Made by a program: the position numbers and the translations under genes. Of a DNA stretch of 64,000 nt, positions 1-12,200 are shown piece by piece. The notes below the pieces were generated by a model. The model saw nothing but the letters and a program-made list of their open reading frames with translations. It was not told where the DNA came from and made no database searches. The DNA lies in the NCBI GenBank assembly GCA_965153355.1, contig OZ231128.1, forward strand, positions 10,912,001 through 10,976,000, in the 5' to 3' direction. Position 1 is the stretch's first letter; every line of letters begins with the position of its first letter. The stretch is from Flaccisagitta enflata. Taxonomy: Eukaryota; Chaetognatha; Sagittoidea; Aphragmophora.

Positions 1-76
1 TTTACATGGAAACATTGCACACAGTAAGAATTCAGAAAATAATTACAAGTGAAGATGTGAAAATTATTGTTTCCAG

Positions 77-3000
77 TCCAAATCGACTTGAAAGACGGCA
101 ATCAATGATCGCCTGGCCGGAAGACAATAAAGTAGCAAGACGACAAGTCTTGTGGGGGTGGCCGACTGATGAAGAAAAAGACAAGAAGTAAGTTTGTTGT
201 TGTTGTTGTTGCTGTTGGTGTCTTGTGGGGGTGGCCGTCCGATGAAAACAAAGACAAGAGGTAAGTTTGTTGTTGTTGTTGCTGTTGGTGTCTTGTAGGG
301 GTGGCCGTCTGATGAAGACAAAGACAAGAGGTAAGTTTGTTGTTGTTGTTGGTGTCTTGTGGGGGTGGCCGACTGATGAAGAAAAAGACAAGAGGTAAGT
401 TTGTTGTTTTTGTTGTTGCTGTTGGTGTCTTGTGGGGGTGGCCGTCTGATGAAGACAAAGACAAGAGGTAAGTTTGTTGTTGTTGTTGTTGTTGGTGTCT
501 TGTGGGGGTGGCCGTCTGATGAAGACAAAGACAAGAAGTAAGTTTGTTGTTGTTGTTGTTGCTGTTGGTGTCTTGTGGGGGTGGCCGTCCGATGAAAACA
601 AAGACAAGAGGTAAGTTTGTTGTTGTTGTTGCTGTTGGTGTCTTGTGGGGGTGGCCGTCTGATGAAGACAAAGACAAGAGGTAAGTTTGTTGTTGTTGTT
701 GCTGTTGGTGTCTTGTGGGGATGGCCGTCTGATGAAGATAAAGACAAGAGGTAAGTTTGTTGTTGTTGTTGCTGTTGGTGTCTTGTGGGGGTGGCCGTCT
801 GATAAAGACAAAGACGGACCTACCAGCAATAAAATCTTACTTATGATAGATGGTTTTTAAGATGAAAATAACTGGATGTTTTGTAGTCATATTTGTTTTT
901 TGTTTTATAATCATTTTTATTTTTGGTCCTATTCATTTTTGATTTTTTTACCATTTTTTTTAACCAATGAGTATAAATAATGAATTTACAAAAAAGTTTT
1001 TATTCACGCCATAAAAAAAAAATTGAGCTATAGTCAAAATCCTTTTCTAATAAATAATTTAAAAACACCAAAAGAAAAAAAGATGATAACTATAGAACAA
1101 GGCCGGATACACGGCCACCAGTTGCGGACGGGTGGGCAGGGGCGGAAATGCGCGTTTTCCCACTTTTCGACTCAATCATTACGGACCGACGGACGGACCG
1201 ACGGACGGATGGACAAAGCCTCTCATAGAGTTGCGTGTCCGCAACTAAAAATTTTTTCATATCAACTAAAGGAATAAAAACATTTTCTGCCTTCAACTTT
1301 TTACAATTCAATTCAATTAAATTTCAGTTTATTTTCCTCTTAACGCCAAGTCTGAGATGATAACAACAAAGTATGGCGAGTATCACTCAAGTCAAGAGGG
1401 AGGACAACAGTAAGCCACTAGGCCCCGACACATTAGAGGTAGCAATAGGAGGGTAACAATTGATAAGGGTAGCTTTTTCTGAGTAGACCTCAGTTTTTAA
1501 GGCTTTATTTTTGTATAGGTTGGAGAGAGGGAAAAAAAAAGGGGCTAATAGGTGGGATAGAGGATGTAGTTTTCTAACTAAAATAAATACATAAACATAC
1601 AACAAGATGTACGGATACATCAACAGAGGAACAAGTTAATAAACAAATGTACAAATACAATCAACATTCACAAAAGTACTGGTGTAACTATGGCAAAAAA
1701 AAAACCAAACAGTTACTTTTTTTGCTCATAAATCCTTTGAAAATTCGCCCAGTGAGCTGAAATTTTTACTGAAGTTACTTTTTAGTATCGTTAAGCATCA
1801 CCTAAAAAATCAATGACCTGCTCTAAATAGTTTAGGAATTATAGATTTTTTAAAAGTGCTTGTCAGATTAACAGAAATTCAATGTACTCACATAAGAATT
1901 TACAAAGAATGAATAAACAAACTTTAAAAAACCGTACTAAATCTAGTCCGATTTTGATGAAATTTGAAGTGGAGGTAGACCACATTGTCAGCAAGCTGTG
2001 GTAAAAATTTTATTAAGATACACCGATTCTTTCAGCAGAAACATCAAGTTTTCCTAAACTTTTTTTTATGGTTTTAAGGATGAAGTATATGAAGATAAAA
2101 CCTGAAATATAAATCAATGCTAAGGCCATAGTTTTTTACCAATTATCATAATTTTTTAACTGTTAACTTTTGTACATATGGTGCATCTCCAGTAAAATTT
2201 TTGTGAAGATTGAAGCATTTTTAGTCCCCCAAATTGCAAAAATATTCTAACAGGTAGCAGAATATTTTTTATGCTGAGCAAGCTTACAATCAACCAATAT
2301 CTACCCCATTAGACTTCATCTGAGTAAAAGCAAATTTTGCCTAGTATTAGTAAATAGCACCATCAGACTGCAGTTCAAAAATCATAACAAAACTCCCAAA
2401 ACTGTTTGCACAATGCCAATTTTACTAAAAAAAGTATGATTTCTATTTAGGATAAAAGTTATCTCTGGCAGTCCAAAAAAGAGGTTACTACAGTAAAAAT
2501 GTGATTACGGCTAAAGTTTTCAACGGATTTTGGTGAAATTTTAACCAGAGATAGTCCAAATCATGGTTATTATTCACTGTAAATTTTATGCAAATTGGTC
2601 AACATCTTCATACATTTTTGCTCTCTCAAAATTTGTTTGTTTTTTTATTTTGCCATAGTTATAAGACTAAAACGACGAAGAAAGACAGGTATACAGATAT
2701 TCAACAATACAATCCAAAGCATTATGACATATGAATCAGTTTGTTCCAGGGAAAGGGGGGGAAGGGAGGGGGGGGGAAGGGAGGAGGGTGAAGGGGGTGA
2801 TAGTAAAAGAAAGGCACCCATTAACTTTTTTGCCGTATGCTTTGTCAGGAGTGCTGCTGCAACGCGAGAGTCTCACCAGGTGGAGGCCAGTCAGCCGGAA
2901 AAGCTGTCCAGAGTGAGTACACCGCACAATCTTTATCTGCTTTTAATATTTATTCTTAAAGATTGCTTTGAGAGAAAAAAAATGTGATTTTATTTACTGA

Positions 3001-5894
3001 ATTTGGCGATTATTCATTTACCTTTCGTCCACAGTTTTACCAACTTCTCTCGGCCCTTCCACACCGGGAAACGCGACAGGTAGACTGACAAAATAATTTA
3101 TGATTCAGACTCTTACTCTTAGTATGGATTTTGAACGGCAACAAAGGCCATCACAATTATCATATTTTCGCTAATTACCGCCCCTCCTCTAATTAGCACC
3201 CCCTTCTTTTTGCAAAACTCTTAGTTTAAATTTAAGCTGTTACTAAATAAAAATATATCTTTTATTAGCTTCTAAAGTTCTATGTTTTTGAACAGGGGGA
3301 ATCTGTCCATCTATCCATATGTACGTCCATCCATCCCCCCTGCCTCATCTTCAGGGCTTCATCTGCTTAGGGCCCAAATCCAAATTGTACAGCTCAAATC
3401 CAAGCAATCTGGCTAGAAAACCTGAATTCTGGTCCATCATTCCATCATTTTAACCCCTTAAACCTAAATTCTGGCCTCTATACCCAGATTCTGGCTTCTA
3501 GAACCCACATCCTAACCTTAGGAAACCCAGATTCCAACCTCTGGGACCCAGATTCTGGCTTCTAAGACCCAGGTTTTGGCTTTAATACCTAAATCCTGAC
3601 CACAGGGACCCAAATCCTGGCCTCAAAGGCTCAAATCCTGACTTCTGAGACCAAGATACTGGTCTCTGAGACCAATATTCTGGCCTTATAAGTTATATAC
3701 CCAGACCCTGGCCTGCTCCCCCTCAACTTAACCAAGAATGGCATGGGTACCTTTGTCCATATACTGGCTTTTGTCATTTTTCCATGTTATTGAATGTGAG
3801 TTTGAATAACAGGGCATCCTGGACAGAAGGAAGGTAGACAGAAGGACGGATGGATAGATGGATGTTCAGATGGATTACCCCTGTCCTGCCCTGCCCCGCT
3901 CCCCCTCGACCTAAATCACACACTACTCAAGACGAGCACAGGTACCAATAACCACTTACTGCCTTTGGGCTGCTATTCATTCTATCATTTTTAAATCCAT
4001 ATATGAGTTTTTCTATTTGAGGTAAATTTTCTGGCTGTTTCACTTTTCAACACTTTTTCAACTTCTTCAACACTTTTTCAACAAATCATTCTTCTTTAAT
4101 ATGTTACAGGGGGCGCTAATTAGAGGGTAAAACATGCAATATCATTATAAAAATTGGCAAGCGCTCCGGGCGCTAAATAGAGGAAATACAGAAGTAACAA
4201 GCTTAGCAATTGCCATTACCTATCAAAAAATTTTCCTGAGGCTCTTCTTCACTCGCCGCGGTTTTTCAGACGCGGAAACGCGATTCTAGAACTTTCTATG
4301 TTGGTTGGTTGGTCTATTGGTAACTTTTTTTAAATGAGAGCATTGTTTGCTTGACTGCCCTAAGCCTTGCCCAACCGTTGGCCACTGATGCACACGGACA
4401 AGTTTCCCCTTGCAAACAGGGCCAAGTAGGCCAATAAGGTGCGACGTGTGGATCGTCGAGGGAATGCGTTACCAACCAACCAACCAACCAACCAACCAAC
4501 GGACAGAGCCAGTAATAGAGGTGCTTTGTCGCACCTTAAAAACGGTGATCTCTTTCTGGAAAACAAGTGACCCGGGATCACAATATCGTTACGGACGGGT
4601 GGGCAGGGGCAGCCAACCCCATCCACACCCAACACCCCTCCCAACACCCTTTTCAACACAGACACATACGCAAAAATCCAGGACAAAATCTAGCCGGTTC
4701 ATCAGACAACTTGGATTATAGAAGCTTAAAATTCTCTCTTTTTTTCACCAATGGTTTTAACAGTAAGAATTCGACGAATTATTTGACGAACAACATGACA
4801 ATTTTGTCCTAAATCATTATCCCGTAAGAAATTAATGTTTTGCTTGAATCGAAATGAGAAAATAGCTTGGAATGGAGCATCAGAAAAAAAGTCGATTTTG
4901 AACCCAACCTACTGACCACTGTAAAAGGTTCGTAGTTTGTCATAACTTATGCTTAGAAAAGAATGGAAGAATTGCAGAAACAGCAGAATTTCAAGGCAAC
5001 ATGATCACATGAACAAAAAAATATTATATTGGATGATGCATACTGCACGTTGGTCATTGATCAGGGTTTGACAGCATGGCCCACGGACGATAAACGGAGT
5101 GATGGAGAGTCAGCAGGCGTCCTTGAAAACAGACGAAAGCGCCCATTTTGCAGGTCAGTTTTATACAATTACTTTTCCTTTCTGGAATTTTCATTCCAAC
5201 ATTTTTTGTGTCCCAACAAAAGGGACTGCCATGGCAATCCCCGTTGTACCTTATCCTATGCCGGTGCTGCTTGCTAATTATGCTAACTTAACTCTTAAGC
5301 AAACAATGCAAGGAACAGTCTTGCAGACAAGATCATGGCATTTGACCACTGATTTAGGCATTCGATATCATTAGATAATTATCTATTCCCTTTCTTACTT
5401 ACATAGTCCATATCGGGGCTGCGTTGCGGCAGAGTCAGAGGCAAGCAAAAGAGAGGTGAGTCAGTAATACCACATTTACAATAAGACAATTAACAAATGA
5501 GTAAAAAAAAATGCAAAACAAAATTATGGGAAAATTCATGCAGTAGTTTTTCTAGTCTACACCCTGCTTTGTTTGTCCGGCCATCTGTCTGTTGATTGGT
5601 TGGTTTGTTTGTCGGTCGCGTTTTACTTTTGTTTTTTTTTTTTTTGACATCACTGCACCTGCCCATATAATCTATTGACCTTAAATACTGCCCCTGCCCA
5701 TCCGCACGCAACTGGGACAGCCGTGTATCCGGCCTTGTAGATGCTGAATTATTGTCCCTGCCCAGAGTGACTGATGAGTCCTATTTATTCAACAGACACG
5801 TTCAAACTTGGTGGAGGAATCTCAACCCGATATATCGGCTTACGACTACGAATTTGTTCCTGAGGACGCGATTAACTTCTTTTTAACCAAATAA
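77..5894 (+). CDS. 3' part of an unrecognised multi-exon gene with a W-P-x-D repeat motif
   Basis: Exons: 77-187, 2849-2912, 3035-3079, 5065-5153, 5407-5455, 5796-5894 (stop TAA 5892-5894). Each is bounded by AG and GT (donors gtaagt, gtgagt, gtagac, gtcagt, gtgagt), and the phases 2/2, 0/0, 0/0, 2/2, 0/0 agree across all five introns, giving 151 codons plus stop. That agreement is the main evidence. The piece is charged, has no membrane segment, and ends in an acidic/aromatic stretch (YDYEFVPEDAINFFLTK). A short motif occurs three times: AWPED and GWPTD in the first exon, AWPTD in the fourth. I do not recognise a domain. The 5' end lies left of the window or at an unseen exon. Intron 1 starts inside a minisatellite and carries a HINE-like copy and a 977-bp MITE; the last intron carries another HINE-like copy. 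The first exon's start rests on the acceptor ttgtttccag and is the least certain boundary. Confidence 0.68.
180..830 (+). repeat. Minisatellite built from an exon end plus 5' splice site
   Basis: About ten units of roughly 60-75 bp. Each unit holds the last ~45 bp of the preceding exon (the WGWPTDE-type segment ending gacaagag), the donor gtaagt, and a variable (TTG)n tract. Nine units retain gtaagt (about 188, 262, 331, 395, 468, 538, 611, 680, 750); the last unit has lost it. Unit length varies mainly through the number of TTG triplets. The exon frame meets TAA in the first donor, so reading through would not extend the protein. Confidence 0.9.
1098..1252 (+). mobile_element. HINE-like element, TTGCG subfamily
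   Basis: Left end ACAAGGCCGGATACACGGCC, then AGTTGCGGACGGGTGGGCAGG, a (GGAC/CGAC)n stretch, and a right-end hairpin AGTTGCG-tgtc-CGCAACT followed by AAAA. Complete copy of about 155 bp in intron 1 of the first gene. Assignment to Helentron-associated elements is by structure (asymmetric complementary ends, terminal hairpin, tetranucleotide microsatellite), not by a protein. Confidence 0.7.
1255..1684. other. Intronic stretch with no recognised feature
   Basis: AT-rich sequence inside intron 1 of the first gene. I see no exon with matching phase, RNA gene or clear repeat. Confidence 0.5.
1685..2661. mobile_element. Non-autonomous TIR element (977 bp)
   Basis: Ends TAACTATGGCAAAA and TTTTGCCATAGTTA are inverted copies with A/T-rich extensions. 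The interior holds two diverged direct copies of a segment containing CGGATTTTGGTGAAATTT (about 1950 and 2523) and further related pieces, so it arose partly by internal duplication. No transposase ORF. It ends about 190 bp before exon 2849-2912. Confidence 0.6.
3165..4192. mobile_element. Degenerate GCGCCC-type MITE interrupted by a minisatellite-bearing insert
   Basis: The flanks (about 3165-3225 and 4108-4192) resemble the MITE at 6634-6981: CTAATTAGCACCCCC on one side, GGGCGCTAATTAGAGGG and CTCCGGGCGCTAAATAGAGG on the other. Between them, about 3290-3960, is an insert whose ends are inverted (GGGGGAATCTGTCCATC against GATGGATTACCCCTGTCC) and whose middle is a degenerate ~20-bp repeat of the type ccagattctggcctct. 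The insert has the plan of family D elsewhere in the window. Confidence 0.45.
4353..4546 (+). mobile_element. HINE-like element, GGTGC subfamily
   Basis: Contains GGCCAAGTAGGCCAATAAGG followed by GTGCGACG, an (ACCA)n stretch, and a right-end hairpin AGGTGC-tttgtc-GCACCT followed by TAAAAA. The GGTGC stem differs from the TCGCG and TTGCG subfamilies, yet GGTGCG also appears in the left part. Confidence 0.6.
4560..4690 (+). mobile_element. HINE-like fragment (left end, type C)
   Basis: Starts ACAAGTGACCCGGGATCACA and continues through the C-rich stretch with CCAACACCC repeats found in copies at 10885 and 23079. The right half with the terminal hairpin is missing. Confidence 0.5.
5548..5745 (-). 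mobile_element. HINE-like element in the last intron of the first gene
   Basis: Reverse orientation: CTAGTCTACACCCTGCTTTG with a GTCGGTC microsatellite at the left, and CTGCCCATCCGCACGCAAC then CCGTGTATCCGGCCTTGT at the right. The terminal hairpin is eroded. Confidence 0.6.
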
Positions 5895-5987
5895 CACAAA
5901 TAATGCAAAGAACTGATCATCATTATGTGGATAAAATGGGGAACATAACCAGTTGGCTTTGGTCCAAACAAACAAAACTTGGGAAAT

Positions 5988-6535
5988 GTAACGGGTGGTC
6001 TTTAAAAAAGTAGCTTTTAATTTTTTTGATAACCATTTTAAAATTTTTCGTAAGTGAAAACTTTTTTTTAGCTACCTAGATATGATTGTCGCCTACATGT
6101 TCCATTATATACATTTTTCATGAGGATCAATATTTTCCATTTTATTTAAAACAAACTGAATTGAATTACGGACCACTTAAAGATTTTTGCTTAAATTTGA
6201 CTAAAAATCAATGATTGTAATAAAATTTACTTTTGAATGAAGGTAGTTCGATAAAAGTGAGTTTTAGGAAAGTTTAAAAACCAAAACTTCTTGAATAATA
6301 AACCTAATGCACACCCAAAACACTAATAATAATCAATTATCACTTTTGGTTATAAAAAGGCAATAATACTCAGAAAAAATCATTTTGGTTTATCATATAT
6401 GATTTAAATTCATATATTTTAATCATATATACAAATTCAGAGATTCACTATTTCAAATATTCACATAATAAACTGTTAAAAACAGTTTTTATTTTATTTA
6501 GATACAGAGCTACCTTTTTTAAGTCCACCCGGTAT
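5988..6535. mobile_element. Foldback MITE (about 550 bp)
   Basis: Inverted ends of about 30 bp: AACGGGTGGTCTTTAAAAAA on the left, TTTTTTAAGTCCACCCGGTA on the right, both continuing into AGCT-containing A/T-rich arms. No ORF. Directly downstream of the first gene's stop codon. Confidence 0.65.
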
Positions 6536-6633
6536 ATTACAGGGCGTCCCACCTTATTAGTAAATAGCCCTACAAAAATAAAAAACAGAAAAGTTCCCAG
6601 TTAAAGACTAAAAGGAAATGGCTAAAAACCATG

Positions 6634-6981
6634 TACCGCATTTCTTGTAATTGACACCCCGGGCGCTTATGAAACTGAAATTGAACATTGCTATTTTGAA
6701 CCTGCAATTAGCGCCCCCTATCCACTTATGTCTGAATAATGTTTTATGAAATTTACACTTTTTGACAATATTTTTACAATTCAATCAAAAAAACTCACTT
6801 AAAAAGAGAACATTTTGTTTTATTGCTTATTCTCATATGGTTTTTGCTAAAAAACCTAATTTTCTATGAATTTTCTATGATTCTTTTTTCTAATAATCAC
6901 CATCATCATTCGCTCATTCTTTCATGAGAAAAGAGGGGGGGTGCTAATTAGAGGGGGGCGATAAATGCAAGAAATACGGTA
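6634..6981. mobile_element. MITE of the TACCG...GCGCCCCGGGCGC type
   Basis: Ends TACCGCATTTCTTG and CAAGAAATACGGTA are inverted. A subterminal CCCCGGGCGC block faces GGGGGGCGATAAATGC at the other side. The copy at 21286-21604 has the same plan. The TA at each end suits insertion at TA. Confidence 0.7.
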
Positions 6982-6984
6982 TAC

Positions 6985-9228
6985 AGATAATGCATGAACA
7001 AAAATTAGCCCTAGGACCCTTGTGGCCGCTACCTACCGCCTTCCCCAAGATGTTTTTGTACTTTTTATATTATTTCTTTTATAATAAGAAGAAAAACATG
7101 GGTAGGGAGTGGGAAATCAGAGGGTCTGGAAATGGGAAAGGCAACTAAGTAAAGAAGGAAAAAAAGAAAAAAATATAAGAGGAAAAATGAAACGTACAAC
7201 ACAATTTTACACTATTTGAGCCCAAAACGTACTGTTCTACTGCTCTTTGTAGGAGGAAATCATAGTTTTGGTGATATGACGCAATGCAGGGAATAAATCA
7301 AAAGTGACTCAAATGGAGGATTGACGGCCTTGCATATAGTGACCCCGGGGCTAAAGGATTGTTGTGAATTATCTGTAACTATGGTTTTGAAAGAAAACTA
7401 ACCCTAACGTTAATTTTTGTCGGGTTACAGATATGGTTTTTTGGGACTCTTATTCTTCCTATCACGTCAAAAGCACAGCAACTTTTTCCAATGTGGACTT
7501 TATAGTTGATTGTGATGCATGATGGGCAAAAGTGAATAATACTGCCGATGTTCATTTTGGAATGGTCCAAGGATAATGAATTAAGGTTCTGCTGAGTGAC
7601 ACTAGTCAAATAACCATATTTATCCATTTTCATCATGTTTCCTTCGCCATTGGTTATCCCCAAAAAAACAAATGGCAAGTTGTTTAATACAAAAAGGCAC
7701 AATATACAGTGCAAAAAAAAAAGAAAAAAAAAGAGAGGAAAAGGAAAAATGAACACAGATCTTAAGTAAATATTGCTCAACTGAATTATCCCAAGCTTTC
7801 CCAATAGAACAGCAGGAATTCTGAAATTGAAGTCATTGCCACCAATCCTATGAAATAGATCAATTCATTTAATATTTACAATTTGTGATGAAATAAAGAC
7901 TAGGTACGACAACCAGTTTAAGAGACGAAAATTTTTGTAGTTGTGTGCTACAGCAGTAGGTCATTAGAAAAGAATTTAAACCATGAAGTTGCAGTTGCCA
8001 CATGTTGCCATTTCAAACTTCCAGTTTCCCCCAAAATAGTACTATTTCGCAAGATAAGTGTCAATTTCTTCGTTTTCAAATTTCTCCACTTACAAGATGT
8101 TGATTTAATCAATTCTATGTATGTTTACAGTATCTTCTTTTGTTCATTTGTATTGTTTACTAAAAATATCAATCAACGAGCTCGTTAAGACTGGTGGCTG
8201 CATTGACATTTCAAAGAATTTTGAACCACTGCATTATATTCAACTGATGTTTAGCTGTTTGACTAATTTGAAACTTCAATGAAGGAACAAAACCATGAAA
8301 TTAAATTCAAGTTTTAATTGATTTATGTTTGCTTTGTACAAAATATGTGACGACACTAATCAGTAATCACCTATGAATAGGGTGCTATAGATAAGGCTCT
8401 GGCCTCAGATTATAGAGGGTGTAACAATCAACGCTTGATCCATCTATCCATCCATCCACCGCTGACAATAAATCTGAGGTCAGGTTTTTTGAAGTAGTAC
8501 ATCACTGTTTTAAAATCTATAACTCTTACAAAATGTATAACTCTTTTAAAATCTATGACAATGATACAGATTGATGCACTTCCTGAAATTACATCAAAAC
8601 TCTGTTAAGAGGCGTAGTTTGGTTTCATAAGTCTGATATAGGTATTTTTGCAGAAATGAACACTTTGCCATGTTATAAGATGACGTATGAATAAATACCA
8701 TTGAAATACATCAATTTTCTGCATCATTTGACGTGCAATGCGCAAGAGTGGAGCAGAGATGGAAAATTGACTTTTTTTTATTCATATGATTTTCAATCAT
8801 CCATATAAATTGGAGGGCTCAATCTTCTTTTATTGTATTTTCTCTTTGTGATGAATCTGTTATTGCTCTCCTAAAAAATTTCATTATGCGACTTTGTTCA
8901 AATTTATCACTTCCAGTTTGAAACTTTGTGACTTCTCATGGCACTGTTTATGAAACAGCACTGTCTTAAACATGAACGACATCATTTGCTTTATTGTTCT
9001 CATCAAGAAAAACATGACATGATTTACAAGGAATCTCTTGATTTATTTTGCCACTGTTGAGAGTGAAAAAAAAGGAAAACCCAAAAACATGTGACAATTG
9101 TTACAATGTTACATGGTTCATTGACATGATCTCCAACAGGGTAAACAACAACAGGTCAAAGACATCATTTAAAGTTGGAATGATGCTACTGGGATAAGCA
9201 AAATTAAGTGATACACAAGAAGGCACTC
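6985..9228. other. Intergenic stretch without supported genes
   Basis: AT-rich DNA. I see only a weak imperfect inverted repeat (about 7812-8225, CATTGCCACCAATCC against GGTGGCTGCATTGAC) and no exon with credible splice signals. It separates two convergent genes. Confidence 0.5.
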
Positions 9229-9231
9229 TTG

Positions 9232-9237
9232 TTTATT
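9232..9237 (-). terminator. Candidate polyadenylation signal of FAAH2 copy A
   Basis: AATAAA on the minus strand, about 33 nt past the stop codon at 9270-9272. Confidence 0.5.
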
Positions 9238-9269
9238 TGCAAATCCATTTAGAGTAGTTATATCAATTT

Positions 9270-12200
9270 TCATGAATTGTGTGGTTGGACCCAGCCACCA
9301 AAGCCCTCTTCTAGCAGGTTGCCCACTGCCAAAGCGAGTCTGTCATTGTTTAGAGCAGCTACCACCTGGATACCCAAGGGGACACCCTTTTTACCCAACC
9401 CAAGAGGAACTTGGGTAACAGGAAACCCTAGAACGTTGAAGATCATCGTGTATGTTGCGTTAAAAAACTTGTACAGTGGTTGATGATGAAAGTATGCATA
9501 TTCTGAGCTTGATGGGAACAACATAATCCCGGTATCACCTGCGGCATGTGGGAATGGGTATTAAATTACAATTTCATCATCAGTGGGCCATCAATAAAAT
9601 TAACAGTACCTGTAACTGTATTTGGCAAAATTGGTAGAAAGATACTGAAGTATCTTACCAAGCATTTCATTGATGCGGGCACCAAGGTCTTCAGCCATTG
9701 ATGCATTCCTTTCGCGGACTTCAATTGAAGGTTTTAGGTTCTCCAGAATAGCAAAAACAATTGCAGGAAAAGTGTGTTTGGAACGACCACAAAACCATAA
9801 TAACAGCTGTTTCCAGGGACTGATAGGGACACCTAAAAACCGAAGTCATGAGTAAATTTTTAGTCGCGACTTAACCCTGCTAAGTTCGTTTGTTGGTCAG
9901 GTGGTTGGTTGGTCGGTCCCCTTTTTATTTTTTTTGGCGTTTTGAGCTTTTTTAGCTCATTCTTCCTGCCATAATGACCTTCTCTATCATTGCCCCTGCC
10001 CACCCGCATACCCATTTAATTACCCATTTTACCCATAATTATCTATAAATACCTATAATTACTTCAAATCATAGTACCAGACGACTTTTTTGACTTACAC
10101 GATGCACATTACTAAAACAACTTTGAGGTGACTTAAGTCACTTAAAATGATTAATTTTACATTCAGACTGACTTAAATGACCCTAAAGATGAATAAAAAG
10201 GCTTTAATTTGTTTTGGTTACCAACGGACCGACGGACCGACATAGCGGCTTCTAGAGTCGCGAACACGCGACTAAAAAGCCTACAAAACTAAAAAGAAAT
10301 GTCAAAGGTGCTATGTTCTTCCGAATTAATTAAATATGAATCCCTGTAAAATTCCATTGAGTCTTTTTACTGACAGTCTCAATGAGCTCAGGTGCTTTAT
10401 TCGTAAATCTCATCAAATATAAAAAGACAAAGGTCATTCAATATCAATTTTGCATGTGAAATGAATGAATCATAACCTGATGGTAGGCCCATTCGCTGAG
10501 AAAATGGAGTTGAATTACACAGACTTAAGGAGCTACTCCACATTGCATATGTCTTTGCCATTTCATCAAATTTTGTATGAACCACATCTGCATTGAGGCA
10601 TCTCCTCAGGTAGTCTTCAACTTGAATCTGTGCTTGTAGTAGCTCTTTGTTGACGGCAGTTACTCCAATGGCATCACCGATACTTGACACACTGCAGAAA
10701 CAAAGTGAATAAAAGGTAACGGACATTTATATTAGCAGATGGATGGATATTGATTAGTGTACATCGATTAGGTAGGTTCCAGCCAGTACATCGATTACGT
10801 AGAGTAGAATCCGGCTCTAATGGACCCGCCACTAACCATATTATGCCTATAATGGATGCAAATCCTAAGTCCCTTTAACTTGTTATAAGTTGCGGACACG
10901 CAGATCTTAAAGAGGCTTTGTCCGTCCCTTGGTCCGTCCGTCCGTTATTCCGTTGGTCCATGAGCACAAGTCAAAAAGTGGAAAAACGAGCATTTTGTGT
11001 ATGAATCTGTGTTGGAAAGGGTGTTAGGGTGGGGTGTTGGGTGTGGATAGGGGTTAGCTGCCCCTGCCCACCTGTCCGCAACTATATTTTGACCCCGCGT
11101 CACTTGTTTTTTTTTATTACCTATATTGGCCCTAACAGAATTCCGCCTATAATAAATAAGATTTGTTAGTCATTTGAAAAGGGTGACAGATAAACTTCAT
11201 GTTTCAAGATACATTGATAATTGGAGATTGATGGACAGTGATGGACATTGGACATTGATTACCTGATAATTTTCAACTTGATACTTTTTAAATCAACTGG
11301 CTGGTTGAGATTCAACAATTTGGCCTTTTCAGACCCAACCATGACTTTCAACATGGGTAGTAAGTCTCTGGCATATCTGCACATTGGCCCCGTGGCGACA
11401 TATCGGACTTTCTCTGATCCACCAGGGTACATGCCCTCGATTGGTGCAGCATATCTTGAGGGTTTGTGTCCAAAAATCCCATTGTAAAATGCTGGCATTC
11501 TAATGGGTTTAAAAAAAAAGGGGAAAAAATGAGTAATTGTGTTGATTGATTTGATGAAATAAGTTTTTTATGGTTAGTTTGAGCATGACCAAAAAACACC
11601 ATTGTAAAGATCATTCCCAAATGCATTTAACGACTTGTCTCATTGTAAATTGTAAGGAGCAATTTCAAAGGTATTTCAACAAATTGTTGGTTTACCTTAT
11701 ACTGCCTCCAATGTCAGATCCAATGCCCCACACTGAACCTGCCGCAGATATAAGGCTGCCTTCTCCACCTGCAGAAGGAAGCTTATCATCACATTCAATG
11801 CTCAGCTGGTAAGTCAGTTTTTAATGTTTCATTTATCTGTCCTCATTTCAAATGAGTTGCAGAAACCTACGAGATGTATAATTCTAAAGTAAACAATGTT
11901 TACTAAACAAATAGTATCAACATGTTACCAGAGCTTCCACCGACAATTCTTCTTGAATCATATGGGTTCCTTGTGGTTCCATGCACATTGTTGCTTGTTT
12001 CCCACCACATGAGCAATTCTGGGACACTTGTTACTCCAACCACAATAGCTCCAGCCTCTCTGAGCCTTTTAACAATTTCAGCATCCAGTGGGGCAATTCT
12101 GTTCTTAAGTGCCAAAAGTCCACAAGGACTTGGTAAGCCTGAAAGGTAAATTGTCACCAATCAGAAAGTTTTAACACTTGAGGCACTCAGCTTTTTTGGC

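Noticed and set aside
230-815. Repeated CTGATGA in the minisatellite resembles a hammerhead core
   Set aside because: No GAAA follows at the right spacing and no flanking stems form; the match comes from the coding part of the unit.
32-829. Long minus-strand open frames (up to 265 codons) rich in Thr, Gln and Asn
   Set aside because: They are products of the minisatellite; three overlapping frames are equally open, and the plus strand carries the exon and donors.
5065-5374. Open frame continuing past 5153 (MAIPVVPYPMPVLLANYANL...)
   Set aside because: The gtcagt donor at 5154 and the matching phase-2 acceptor at 5406 give a better gene model; the continuation lacks a good donor.
7812-8225. 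Weak inverted repeat as another foldback element
   Set aside because: Only one short block matches well; the arms do not extend and no ends or target duplication are visible.
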